Shown piece after piece: positions 47,290 through 59,590 of a stretch of DNA of 64,000 bases. The stretch is from NCBI RefSeq assembly GCF_963678635.1, contig NC_087062.1, positions 69,408,223 to 69,472,222 of the forward strand. The letters are read 5' to 3'. Made by a program: the position numbers and the translations under genes. Source of the DNA: Symsagittifera roscoffensis (taxonomy: Eukaryota > Xenacoelomorpha > Acoela > Convolutidae). The notes under the pieces were generated by a model. That model was given only the letters and a program-made list of their open reading frames with translations. It did no database searches and was not told the origin of the DNA. Numbering within the stretch: position 1 is the first letter of the stretch; every line of letters begins with the position of its first letter.

Positions 47290-48700
47290 CTGAAAAAAGA
47301 AACAAAGTCTGCCGGAGAACAAATTGGTGAGAGTGACTACCGGAGAAAATACCGCCAAGGTGAAAAAATACGAAAAAAGCCCAAGCAGATTAGTTGAACT
47401 CCTTAAACTTTAAAGCAACAAAACAATTCTCAAACAACTTGAGGGCCTCTCGTTCAATTTTGGTTTTTAGTTTCTTTGTTCTTCAGTTTTTTAATTTCAT
47501 CTCTTTTCTTTTGATCTGATCAATGTTTTTAGCGAAACAATTTGCTGCTAGCTACGAGTCGTCGCGTGCTGCGAATCATTACGAGGTCAAACTGTGCATT
47601 TTGTGAGTTGTAAGCGGATTCCGCAACAAAGACGCTCAAAACGCTCCTTTTGTTTTTTCATTTTCTTTGATTATTCCGACAAAGTTTAACATGTTTAGGG
47701 ACATGTCTCTAGAATCCAGGAACATACAGGCACAAAATTTTGCGCCTTTACAGTTTACAGTTTGGCCTCGTAATGATAGTCGTTTTTTTACAAATGCTAC
47801 GAATTGTCGCTTGCGACGAAATATTGCTTGCGACGAAATGTCGCCATTCCGTATATCAGGGCGACGCCCTGAATGTTTTTAGACAATTGTATGATCCATT
47901 AAAAAAATTTGGTTGAAAAGTTGACGATTATTTGAAAAAAATCGAAAGTTTTTTAAACTTTTTTCTTCAAGTTATCAAGTTATCCCCCACACGCTAATCT
48001 GAACTAGAAAGGGATGTATCAAGCCTTAAATAATTACTTTGGAACACATTAATCCGACGCTTACGCGTGTTATAAGAACGCAGCATATCCAATTACCCCA
48101 AATTAGCAATTTTCAACCTGCCATCTTTACGAAAAACTATCAAGCTTAAGTAAATCAGCCGCAGTATAAACCAACAGAAAAGTTACGTCATATGAATCAA
48201 ATTTACATAACTTTCGTAACTGTTGTATATTTGTAACATAACTATTATATAACGATTACGTATTGTCGGCTGGTTTATATGGTAGCTGGTTTATACTCTT
48301 CGGCTGGTGTATATACCACCAAATAATCACAGGTGAAATATCTTTTTGAATTTGAGCTCCAGAAACTATATCTTTCAGATAGTATATAAAATTTGACTGA
48401 ATAAAAACAATCAGCCCGCGAAGAAACATTCCGCTCTTTCTTCGAAGTTGATCTTGATGGCTACGACGAACATTTTAATAAAGCGTAAATTAGTATCAAT
48501 GATTTGAAAGAACTGCTTTTGATGGTTTATATATCAATGAGGTAGTTTAAATTTTATTCTTGGTTCTTTTTGCACAGTCATGTCATGGTATTTTTTTTTC
48601 TAGTCACCACACTGAATTTCACAGTACATTTACATTAAAACTGATAGAGTCCTCAGAAATGTCCGAGGCAAATTAATTTTGTGGTTTGAATTCTTTCTAG

Positions 48701-48985
48701 GCCAACGCAATGTATCACATCAAATCGAGGCTAAAAGCTCTTGGACGATATCATTGAACTACATCAGCTGGCTTCACCACTCCTACGGCAATTTCATAAT
48801 CGTCTCTTCTAGTTCATCGCTTACCAGTCCAATAATGAACGAACCGCTGTATTACTACCATTATTTGCCCATTGAAATTGATGGCCTCTATCCAGGAACT
48901 GAGTACTATCTACACTTCACTCGGCTGAGTCAGTTTTGTACCGGCGGAGTGCAGCTGTTCAATTACACGACTTCAGTTTGCACAA
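48701..48985 (+). CDS. FN3-type exon A, copy 2
   Basis: Same length, phase and splice sites as 42655-42939. A few substitutions, for example around YYYHYLP in place of YKYNYLP. The open frame is intact, so both copies can be in the mRNA. Confidence 0.75.
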
Positions 48986-49493
48986 GTACGTTGAATCAAT
49001 TTGAAAAAAAACACTATTCAGTTTTATAGAAAGTTTATTGCTCTGATTATTGTTTTGTTGTAGTTTTTCGAATGAATTTTTTAAAATGATTTCGAGACCT
49101 TTCGATGAAGTCTCTATAAAATCTTAATGTTACTTTTTGAAATGTTTTCATTTTAACAATCTTCGAGTCACCGAAGAATTATCCCCAGTCTGTTCCCTAT
49201 ACGCGTTTTAGTTTTTTTGCAAAATTGGATTAAAGACTTAAATTTGACCAAATTTGATGACAAATGCCGAAGTGTTGGAACAAACCCCAAATCTCGCACA
49301 AAATTTTTATGGTGACTTTTTATGCTTAATATAATACAACATTCTTGCCTTAAATTGAGAAACTTTGGCATTTCCATAAGCATCTCGAACAGTTCTTAAA
49401 ACTACCTGTCAAAAACTTTTGCTGGCGGTGGTGAAGTTATAAAATAAGCGTTCTACACATGTAAGTTTTTGCTATAATTGGTATTTGTTTCAG

Positions 49494-49775
49494 TTCCAGA
49501 TTACATCAACAGTTCGGTAATTCAGTTCGGTTTCGATTCTGGAGCCGTATTCTTTTCTGGAATCAGTGGTGTCCTGAACGGATCCTTCTCCTCTATGTAC
49601 TATTCTCTAACTAGTTCTGAGACTCTGTGCAGTGAGAGGGAGGGAAACTTCACCGACCTTACTGTGAGACATGACATTGAGAACGTGAAAACAGGTTGTA
49701 CTTACCAACTGTCCATATCTGCCCAATGTGGAAGTGAGAGGGGGCCTGCGACAAACTTCACCATAATTGTTCCGG
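49494..49775 (+). CDS. FN3-type exon B, copy 2
   Basis: Partner of 43456-43737, with intact frame and conserved splice sites and cysteines. Several amino acid changes near the start show some divergence. Confidence 0.75.
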
Positions 49776-50465
49776 GTAAAGAAAAAACATCGGCATCTTT
49801 CTATGATCCCCTGCATCCTGATTCCATGGGCAAAAATTGTTCTCATTTTGGAACGTTGTAAAATTAGGTTGTACAGCCACAAGACATATAAATTTCAACT
49901 TATAGTTTTTAGGCGCACATAAAAATGCTCAGGTAACTGAACTAAGGTAAAAAAGTATAACTTTAAATTTACCTTAAGCATACCTAAAATTAATTTTGAG
50001 ATAAATTTTACCTTATTTGAATCGAAACAAACCTTAAATGAAGTTTCAATTAAATGAGCAAATTTTTTGCGTTTTTCTCTCCTTCTCAACACATAATAGA
50101 GATTCACGAATGAATTTTGATTGAAAAAAGCTTAAAATGTTGTTTTCATGGCGTCGTTTGGCCATTTAGTTGGCGGGTGCCAGAGAGGTGCTCTTTGTTT
50201 CAAAAACTCCCTGTAAACAGTAGAGAATTTTTGAAACATTGGACTTGAAAGTATTCATTGGAAAACTAAGGAGCTAAGCTAGGTCCTCATATAAGTTTCT
50301 ATTCACATAAAAAAGTTAAAAATTTTAAGAGCTCCTAGAAAGAAGTTGACTAAAATGTCGGCAACTTAGTCCATGAACGATTCCTAGAAAATGAAAAAAA
50401 TCATCGCGACCTATAAAAGACTTTGAAAAATATATGCAAAAATAGGCTCAATTAGTGGCTTTTTT

Positions 50466-50626
50466 GCTATAATCACGATATGTAGCATTGGAAACTTCAT
50501 AGCATCCGTTCTCTGCTGTACTTAGTGTTTGGGAAGTGTTCAGCATCCGTGGTTGACTGTATAGTTCATGAAATTTGTAGTCTCTAGGTCGCAGGAGCGA
50601 ATTCGACACGTAGCCGAGTGACTAGT
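50466..50626 (+). repeat. tRNA-derived SINE-like element 3
   Basis: Duplicate of the element at 44579 in copy 2 of the tandem duplication. Confidence 0.45.
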
Positions 50627-52238
50627 AAATCTAAGCTAAAATTTCAGATTCTTATACAGGTCGCGATGATTTTTTTTTCAAGAAAGATCTTAAAAAATGA
50701 TCAGGAACAAAATTTCTTGTTCCAAGTTGAGAAAAAGTACCTCGTTCCAAGTCAAGCTTCTCTTGTTACTCTGGTTAAGAGTCTATGAACATAGTTCAGA
50801 CTCTTATAAAGGTCGCGATGATTTTTTTTTTTCGTTTTTTTTTTCAAGAAAAGTCTTGAAGTTTTTTTCAATTCTTTCGTTAAAAAAAAACTAATTTCTC
50901 TACCGAATAGCGAAAGTGTAAAGATCACAAAAAAGGTGATCAATTTCTAGTTTCGAATGTGGATTTTAGTTTTCAGATATTCCAGCGAAATAAACAAATT
51001 AGCTATCTATCCATTTTTTTTATATATATTTTCAATTCTAGCAAAAAAAGTGTCAATCATATAGTGTTCTTGAAATTCAAAGGACTCTACGGTCAATTAT
51101 TTGGTACTCTGAATTTCGAAAGATGAAATTTTTCACATAGAGGTGAAGTAGAGATTCGCAAAATTTGCGATGCAAAACACACATTGCACTGCAACATTAC
51201 AAAATTGTCAAAGACAAAAAATTTTGGGTCGAAACCTGTTAAGCCGAAAACAAAACTGTTTTATTAAAAATTTTCATAAAATTTAAAAGTTTTTACGACA
51301 GAAAAACATCATAACAGAAAAACATAACTTCAAACAGATGCATTATGCCTTGGAAAATACGCCAAATAAGTGACTTAGTCGATACAACATAAGCTGAAAC
51401 TGTTTGAATGTTTAAAAAACTCAAAATCAGACATGATAAATTTACAAATTTGTCAAGTTTCAGTTATAGTAAAACCTGTTTAAATTGGAACAAAACCCAT
51501 GCTCTAAAAAGTAAACCAATAGCAATTCTACCAGCTAACAAAAATGTCGTTTTTAAAAAAAAACGAAAAATGATTCGACAGAAACTAAGACGAAAACCAC
51601 GAACATTGAGGTTTAAATTTTTTGAAACGATAACTTTAGCCTGAAACTAATTACTACATAAGTAACTACTTAGTTACTACTTTTTTTTGAACGTTCAAGA
51701 AATTGAGCATGTCAAAAGAGGAGAGATCCTTTAGAAGTGAAGATCCTGAGGCTAAAGTTATTGACGGGAAAAAAGTCTAGTACCCAATTGCAATACCCTT
51801 GCTTATTGCAAGGGTACAAGAACAAATCGGTATTTTTTCTGTTTTTTTTGCGTTCATTGATTTTTCCCAACTGTATGTTGGCTATGTTTTAAACGCTAAA
51901 ATCTGATTTATTTAGGAGTAAAAAAAAACTAAATGGTTCTTACGTATATAGTTTTTGATGATTTTTTTAACATGCTCTGATAACTACAGAAATGCGCGCA
52001 TAGATTTAATTATGTTTATGAATGCAATAATTGATATATGCATTTATTGAGTTTAATTTAAATTTATCTGTAAAATTTTAGTTAAATTGCGCTTTTTAAG
52101 ACGAAAGCGGAAATGGTGCAAAAAAACGGTGCGAAAAACGTCTAGTTTTACACTTGGGAGCTTGTGGGCAGTATTAGTACGAACATTATTTTATTCTAAC
52201 CTAACTCCCAAAACAAATACCTATTTGGTGGCACTTTT

Positions 52239-52388
52239 GCTATAACCACGATCTGTAGCATTGAAAATTTCATAGTATCTGTTCTCTGCTTTACTTAGTG
52301 TTTAGGAAGTGTTCAGTGTCCTTGGATGAGTGTCATCATCTCTAGGTCGCAGGATCAAATACGACACGAAGCCGAGTTTTTACTAGTT
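52239..52388 (+). repeat. tRNA-derived SINE-like element 4
   Basis: Duplicate of the element at 46371. Confidence 0.42.
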
Positions 52389-52489
52389 CGAGGCTTGTTT
52401 AGACTCTTTCTTGTTTCACTTTTCAGGGCTGTTTCTTTTTTGTCGTTTTATCGCTAGTGTTTGCGAAGCGCAGCTTCGCTTCTGTGTAA

Positions 52490-53544
52490 TTTTTAGATTT
52501 CTCAGCAGATCCCCACGACTCTGTGACTCTGTTTTCTTGAATTAGGTTAGCCTTATTAGAAAATTATTAATCATAAGTTGTTCTCTAAATTCGAAGAGCT
52601 TCAAACGAATTATTTTTTCTTCAAAGTTTGAGAGTAGAAAAATGTTCTTTTACTTTTTCCAACATTCTGCTGGTTGTGTTTGTTAATTTCGTAGCAGGTT
52701 AGTTTTTTGTACTTATTAATTGGTAAGGGGAAAGCTAATTGAGAGCCTAGCTTCGATCCTTCGTTTTTGAACGACTATTTTCAGTTCAAATTTCGTAACT
52801 GCTTCGCAAACAACTTCAATGTCCCGTGACTGAAGAAAAGCCAAATCATTGGTCAGTGAGGAATATAAGTTTTTCGAGAGTAGGGAATTCATTTAAAAAA
52901 AAACTTAGAAAACTGGGAAATGACAAATCGACAGATTTACACAAAAAAGTCAACAATTTAGATACCAATTTTTCCGAAGCATTACTCATTTTCTTAAGAG
53001 TCATGAACGTAGTAAATACTCTTATATAGTCTTAGTGGCTTTTTTTAGGAAAAAGTCTTAAGGTTTGTTCATTGACTTTTGATTTTTTTCAAGTCATTTC
53101 ATTTCTTTCTTTAAAAGGAAGGCAAACTCCACAATCCAACATTATAAGTGTAAAGCTCACGAAAAACGAGATAAACTTTTAGCTTCGAAAATGGATTTTA
53201 TTTAGCAGATTTCCCTGAGGATTGAAAAATTTACTTATTGATCCAGTTTTCTCAAATTGGCTTAGTTGTATCAAAAAAGCCAATCTTAAATTGTTATTGA
53301 AATTCCAAGAGCCTTACGGCCATTTACTTGTTTTCTTCGAAGTTTGAAATTCGAAGTTTTTTCAAAAATTAGTTAGATCTTTTTTTTCCGTTTTGTGTTC
53401 ATGACTCTTTTCCACTCTGTCTGTTCTTTTCGCTATGTTTTAAGTGAAATCTGAATTGGGCGTTGATTAAATACAATATACACAAAGAGAAAAAGAATCA
53501 GATCGAATATATAGTCTGTAGCTATTAATTTTGACTGAATGTAG
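52490..53544 (+). other. Intron of the FN3 gene
   Basis: No exon seen. The part from about 52985 resembles intron sequence at 44.89 and 50.78 kb (AAGAGT-ATGAACGTAGT words and a run of T after GTCTTA), so these introns share an older duplicated origin or repeat. Confidence 0.5.
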
Positions 53545-53823
53545 AAATTTCGGCAAATCTCAGAGTGCAAGAAGTGTGGAAGAATTCTACATCAGTTGAG
53601 CTCATAGTCACTGCAAATGAAAGCATCACTCTCAAAAGTGTCGAATGCTCCTCTTCTGGTGGACTGAATTGCAGTAGCAATTACATGCAGAGTGAATTGA
53701 GGGCAGTGATGGAAATCTCAATTGTTCTGCATGGCTTGAACCCAGCCGAACTTCACACACTCACACTGAATCTGGAAAATGATGTCGGAAACAGTTTTGT
53801 CAGAAAAGTGCACGTTTGCATGG
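53545..53823 (+). CDS. FN3-type exon C
   Basis: Acceptor GAATGTAG, donor G-GTAAGT, phase 1 at both ends, 93 codons. The hydrophobic pattern fits an FN3 module (LHGLNPAELHTLTLNLEN at the strand E-F turn). It ends with VCMG, the same kind of end as the other exons. Confidence 0.7.
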
Positions 53824-53879
53824 GTAAGTTGAGTTTGTTCATCGATGTAATTAAATGGTACAGGATTATCCGATTGTAT

Positions 53880-54117
53880 ATTTCTGTAGCAATTCGACCC
53901 CCTGCCGACCCAAAGGGACCCCCTTTGAACCATTTTGAGATATCCAGTTTTGGCTGACGGACCCTAAATATTTTCTAAAGGCGGGGGAGCGCGCGCGATT
54001 TCTGTAGCAATTCTACCCCCTGCCGACCCAAAGGAACCCCCTTTGAACTATTTTGAGATATCCAGTTTTGGCTGACGGACCCTAAATGTTTTCTAAAGGC
54101 GGGGGAGCGCGCGCAGA
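53880..54117 (+). repeat. 119-bp tandem repeat, two copies
   Basis: ATTTCTGTAGCAATTC starts at 53880 and again at 53999. The units are nearly identical and GC-rich for this region, each ending in GGGGGAGCGCGCGC. They form part of a larger repeat ending near 54348. Confidence 0.8.
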
Positions 54118-54348
54118 AAAAATTTAAGGGGGGAGCTCGCCGAAAAAACGCAATTTTTTGGTAAAAAATTCCCAAAAAGTGCCTAAAAACGCTTTTTTGG
54201 GCTGTTTTTTCAAAGTTTTGCCTGCCGCACGTTTTATTGCTTGGTGAGAGCTCAGAAAATTAATTTGCTCGACTTAAAAAAAAGTCGACAAAATTTCGAA
54301 ATTTTTTTGAAAATTCGCCCCCTCGAGAAAATCTTAGATCCGCCCCTG
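54118..54348 (-). mobile_element. hAT-like miniature element fragment
   Basis: On the minus strand it starts CAGGGGCGGATCTAAG, a hAT-style terminal repeat, and shares internal words with 61828-62132 in the opposite orientation. The other end is unclear. Confidence 0.45.
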
Positions 54349-54489
54349 ACAAGAGTACTATTTACTTGGTCACATTGGTCTTGCCAAAAATTTTTGATAT
54401 ATATTTAGAGTCTGTTTCACCTTTTCAAATTTTTGAACCTGTTATGTAAAAGCACATAGGGCGTAACTGATATCAGCAGCCACCCGCAT

Positions 54490-55430
54490 CCAGTTTCAAG
54501 CGTTAATAATCGATTATATTACGATTTTAGTACCAGTCTCACTAAAATTGAGAAACAATCGATTTTAATCAATTAATAATTGATTATAATCTCTTTTTTT
54601 CAAATCAAATTATAATTAATTATAATTAATTATAATCGATTATTTATTCGTCTATTTTTCCATACAATTATAATCGATTATAATTGATTATAATCCATTA
54701 TTTTTATTCAAAATTCTATTTCGTTAGTTTTGCACAAAAATCCATTATAATCGATTATAATTGATTATAATCCCTTTTGTTTGTCCATTTTTGTCTTCGA
54801 AGTTGCATCTAAATTGCTTATATTTTATGCTTTTTGTGGACGTTGGTTCCTATGAAAAATGAGAGAAAATTTTTCAAAATTTTCCATTTAATTCATATTT
54901 ATAAGTTTTTTTTCCATTTCTTCCCCATTAGAGTTGTTTTGCGATGCATATTTTAAGCTTTTAAAAACACCAAAACATCAGCAAATTGATTTAGTTTCAT
55001 GATTGATACGGAAAAATTATCTTTCATCTACCGCGAGAAACTTTCCAGTCATATGAGAGGATCTCTGTGAAACTTTTGTTTCGTGGTAAAACTTTGTGTT
55101 CAGATGAACCAAAGTGTTCAAGAGATCTCTCTTTTAGAGATTTTCTTATTGACACAAAAATAATAACCCATAAGATACAATTCGAAAATAGAAAAATTCC
55201 GGCAAAATAAGAGATTATAATCGATTATAATCGATTATAATTGATTTTAAGGGTTTTTAGTAAGAACTATAATCAATTATAATCGATTATAAGAGATTAT
55301 AGTCTCTTGGAAAATATCACGATTATAATCAATTATAAATCCCTTAAGGACCTAATTTTGGTAATTATAATCGATTATAATTGTCAAAAAATCATCATAA
55401 TAATCCGTTATAATCGATTATTTACGCCTA
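54490..55430. repeat. ATTATAATCGATTATAA low-complexity repeat clusters
   Basis: Many copies of ATTATAATCGATTATAATT in clusters at 54.53-54.77 and 55.21-55.42 kb. The unit is palindromic, so the DNA can form cruciforms. Confidence 0.75.
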
Positions 55431-55676
55431 AACTTGGATGCGGGCACTCTTTCTTTTCAATACTCGATTATTTAAGCTTCGAAAAACGACGTTGACAACA
55501 TTGTTTATCAGACATCATGAATAAGACATCATCATTGTTTAACAAGATTTTTCGTCTGCAGAAAATTCAAATGATCAGCATATAAACTTTTTTGATGAGC
55601 ACCTATGTCTTTTTTTCCGGGTAACTGCTGAAGAGTTTTATCCGTGTGCATTATTAATGAAATAATTTTTATGAAG

Positions 55677-55910
55677 ATCCGGCGAGTAACTTCGATTGGC
55701 GCAATTCAAGCAACTCTGAGTACAACATAACAGCCTCCCCAACCAAGTGTTCTGGAGGAGACAAGACTCTGGACACAAGTGCTTCACTAACCCTGGATGA
55801 TCATGAAAAGGGATGTGAATACAGGATCTTCTTGTCTGCACAGTGTCAATTGCCAGACGGATCTTACCTGAGCTCAAATAGTGTTGAACATATCGAGAAT
55901 GTTTGCACGG
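55677..55910 (+). CDS. FN3-type exon D
   Basis: Acceptor TATGAAG (weak tract), donor G-GTAAGA, phase 1 at both ends, 78 codons. It has the KGCEYRIFLSAQC pattern also seen in exon B and ends in VCTG. Slightly short for a full FN3 domain. Confidence 0.7.
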
Positions 55911-56203
55911 GTAAGACTCAATTATCTAATTGTAGCCTTGAAATCATGGCCTCCGCCATGTTTTTTTGGAATTATTTCATTGTAAAAAGAGAATTATTGA
56001 CAGTTTTCACTTTGTCTCCTTTCCGAACGAACTTATAAAATGAACTCACATATGTGTTTTTTTTCCAATCAGTAACCTCAACAAAAATGTTCCCAAAAAT
56101 ATCAGCAAGAAGTGGCAGCCAATCGTAAAAACAGCTTGAGCTTGTTTGTGACCGGCAAGGCATGCCAGCTTTGTTAATATCACCTGCTTTTCTTATAAAA
56201 TAG

Positions 56204-56494
56204 AGCCCGAAGTGCCGATAAATAGTATTCAACTCGTGGAAGCGACTTCAAAAGAACTGACCCTGTCCGGTTTCGGGGTCAACTTCGACTCAATTTTCAT
56301 CCAGATAGCCAGCGAAGACTGTCCGGAAACTAACCAGACTATACAAACTAACAGTAATATTGCAACAATTGGAGGATTGGTTGCTGGCTGCAGCTACAGT
56401 TTAAGATATACAGCCGAGTGTCACGCTAGTCCGAGGTCGAATGACGAGACGAGCACAAGTGCCTGGACATCAACCGGAGATACTCTTTGCACAG
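56204..56494 (+). CDS. FN3-type exon E
   Basis: Acceptor ATAAAATAG, donor G-GTAATT, phase 1 at both ends, 97 codons. FN3-like, with VAGCSYSLRYTAEC and the LCTG ending. Several sequons. Confidence 0.72.
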
Positions 56495-56640
56495 GTAATT
56501 TTCTCAGCCTCTATTACTATTTTTTGGATCTAAAATGAAAAAGGGCGTGGTCCAAAATTTAAGCGGTTAAAATCTAGACATACGGGTTCAAACAAAGTAT
56601 AGTCAAGAATGTTTTGTTAGTAGTAACTCTTTTGTTCCAG

Positions 56641-56943
56641 TGCCTCGTGGAATTGATCTTTCGTTCATGTCGATGATACAAAAATTGGATCGGGTTCTTT
56701 TTGGCGCCTCATATCGCTCTGATGTGAAATCAGTCGATGGAAAAATAGGAGGCTTCCGAGTCAAATCAATCACACCAACTAACTCGGCAACTTTTCCCAC
56801 TGGCCTCGATAGCGCCGCTGTGGATGGTACTGTTGTTGTGCAGTTTCCACCTGCAGAAGTTTTCACGCTTCAAATTGAGAGTTTCACGTGGGGATGTGGA
56901 GAGGTCACATCTACCGAGATTGCGTTCATCGAATACTGTTCGC
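56641..56943 (+). CDS. FN3-like exon F
   Basis: Acceptor TTTGTTCCAG, donor C-GTTAGT, phase 1 at both ends, 101 codons. The beta-strand pattern and the ending around WGCGEVTSTEIAFIEYCS keep the two-cysteine arrangement of the other modules. Confidence 0.7.
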
Positions 56944-59245
56944 GTTAGTTCATTAAAAAGCTTGATAGTTTCAATCGTTCACTCTAAGAAAAAATGAGGT
57001 AAAGTTACCTTAAGTAACTTAAGGTTAGTGGTTGTTAAGGTAAAATTTACCTCAAGTCTACCTTAAAATTACTTAAGGTCAAAAGTCACCTAATTAGTCA
57101 AAGTATTGAGTGTTTTGGCTTTAATGTGTTTTGTAAAGGCGCCAATACATTTTCGCAACAGCCATATTTTAGATATTTTATACTAACTGGATATGCTTGA
57201 ATGAAAATTTTGGAGCTTTATGTTTTCATGCTGAAAACAAAGTTGTTAACTCCTAGTTGCTGGCGTTATTGGTGACGGTGAGGCGACAATTCGTAACAGC
57301 CGACAATTCGTTACAAATGGCAAGTCGCAACAAGTGACAATTCGTAACAAGTCATTGGTAAGTAGTATACACTAGCTCCACTTCGCTCCACTGTTCCACA
57401 ATAAAAAAATTACCTATTGATTCAGTTTTCTTAAACTAGATAAGTTTTATCGTAAAATTGACAAGCATGAATAGTTCTTGAAATTCAAATAGCTTTATGA
57501 GCATATATTGTTCTCTTTGAAATTCAATATTTGAATTTTTGTCTAAAAAACGAGAAAGTTTTTTTTTCAGTATTTTTCTGTGTCCTTGCTTTCCTTGACT
57601 CCTTTCCAACTATTTGTTGACTATGTTTACGAATTGTCGCATGTTACGACTTGTCGTGTGTTACAAAATTTCGCCTCACAATTGGTGACCTTGATTAAAT
57701 TAACAAGTCATTATAGCTTTTAACAAATTTATTGGACAACGTCTTAAGTTTCCAAAATAATTCTGAAGTTGAGACAAAGAAATAGAGTTAAAAATACAAC
57801 CGAATTTTCAAAATTGCGTTTGAACTGTCAAAAGAGGGGGAGGGTTCTCATGCTTGAAGGACCGAATGCTTGAAAAATTTCAACCAATTAAAATCGCTAA
57901 GCTTTTTTATTGGCTAAATGCCTTTCTCACAAAATTGAAGTCAATATTTACAGAAAATGTATTAAATCAATGGAAAATAATCAAAAAAAATACAAATTGC
58001 GGGTTAAAACCGCATTAATATTCAGATAATCATCATTCATCAAGAATAATGAATTCAAAATCATAAGAATTTTTCAGTCTTGAAAACTCATCTGCTTATT
58101 ATCTAATCGGTCAATATTAACACTAATGGCCTGGATTTATTTTCTTACTTTGAGATTTTCGCAATTTACTTTGAGATTTTGAATACTCAATTCTGATTGA
58201 CTGAAAGTAAACTTAAATTAATTTCAAGCATTCGGTCCATCAAGCATGAGGGACGCCACCTCATAAGGGCAAACCATATTGATAGTGCTTTTTCAGAGGT
58301 GAATATTTTCTAATATAAGCTCAAGTCATTATCTTCAAAACAATTTTCCTTCAACAGCGATAATTATGCAAATTTACAATAGAAAAGAACAGATAAAACG
58401 CCGACAAAAAGGCGAACGCAAAATTTAAAGAACTATTTCTAATAAAATTCAGCTTGAAGTTCAGCATTAATTCAAAAATTTGAGACGTCCGATAAATTTG
58501 TTAAAAGCCATAAACAGTTGGTTTTAGATTAATCGGGTTGCTTGTCTTTTTTAAAATCTTGAAATGCGCAAATGTCAAACGTCCAATGAGCAAGTTTAAA
58601 TTACTCAACTTAATTTAGATTGGTTGAAAGAAAAATTAATACCAGCTTTTTGTCTTTTTGATCCTTGAGAGAAGTTGTAAAAAAACGTATCCGAGAAAAA
58701 AATCTTTTTAGATCATTCTCGAAATGCACATTATTATTATTACTACTATAAGAAACGTAGTTTCAAATTTTCGTTAGTGATTGAGCAATCTGAAAAAAGA
58801 AGAAGACGAAGAAGTTAATTGAAGAATTCAAAAGACCAAGCAGCAAATGATTGCTTAGAAAATTGAAATTCATAACTTTATGGTTTTAACTTCTAAATGA
58901 CACTCGATAACTTGGAAGAAGAAGACTTTGAAAACATCACCCGAACTTTGTATGTAGTTATCCAAAAAAGTTTAAATTTTATGTTTTATATGAATTCTTT
59001 TTTATTCCGAGTTCAGTTCTACAGCGAATAAGTTAGATTGTATATTTGAGTTTCGATTTTGAGTGAAAAAAGAATTTTTATTTAAATTAAGTGGGACAAA
59101 TTTTTTTAGCGGTATATTCAAATAATTTCTTTGCATAGAACTCAAAATGGTGTAAATTTTTGATTGCTGAAACAAAGGTTTTGCGAGAAAACGGAAGGTT
59201 TCATCGTAAATTGTACGCAGAGGATTATCGCTGTTGCCATTTCAG
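56944..59245 (+). other. Long intron of the FN3 gene
   Basis: No exon seen. Holds AAGGTAA-rich sequence (56995-57090) and a fold-back family member (57260-57690). Confidence 0.5.
57260..57690. repeat. Fold-back element with CGACAATTCGTAAC ends
   Basis: GGTGAGGCGACAATTCGTAAC near 57277 is matched by an inverted GTTACAAAATTTCGCCTCAC ending near 57680, enclosing more copies of the CGACAATTCG word. This is typical of a non-autonomous fold-back or miniature element. Related words occur at 41.51-41.82 kb and 59.97-60.27 kb. Confidence 0.5.
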
Positions 59246-59590
59246 GTCCAGATCCAGTTGGCAATTTACAGCAAACACACTCCGCTCCAACTGCGGTCCA
59301 GTTGTCTTGGAATGAACCCACCTCCGGGACTGTCAAACCAAATGCGTACGAAATCATCATCCGGACTCTAAATGGGCAAATATTGATTGCTGCTAGGCAA
59401 CCTGTTTCCTCCCAAAATAACGGTGCTTTATCATTTGACTCTTCGACTATTAAAGAACTGCCCCTTGCTACCGAGTTGACCTGTTCGGTTCGGACCTTGA
59501 TACCGATGTCGTGTCGATACAATGACGACTTCCTTTATGTGGAGTACGATGACGGCGGCAGTACTGTTCAAATTAACTGTCAGACACAAG
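59246..59590 (+). CDS. FN3 exon G
   Basis: Acceptor GCCATTTCAG, donor G-GTATCT, phase 1 at both ends, 115 codons. The clearest FN3 module: PVGNLQQ start, VQLSWNEPTSGTVKPNAYEI with the conserved Trp, and a strand with cysteines further on. Confidence 0.82.

Larger units (their letters stand above)
46652..52487 (+). repeat. Tandem duplication of about 6 kb, copy 2
   Basis: Matches copy 1 in order and sequence. Small changes occur in both exons, and about 150 bp is absent around 49.86-49.98 kb relative to copy 1. Confidence 0.88.
53824..55676 (+). other. Intron of the FN3 gene with repeats
   Basis: Contains a 119-bp tandem repeat, a hAT-like fragment and the ATTATAATCG array. No exon seen. Confidence 0.55.
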
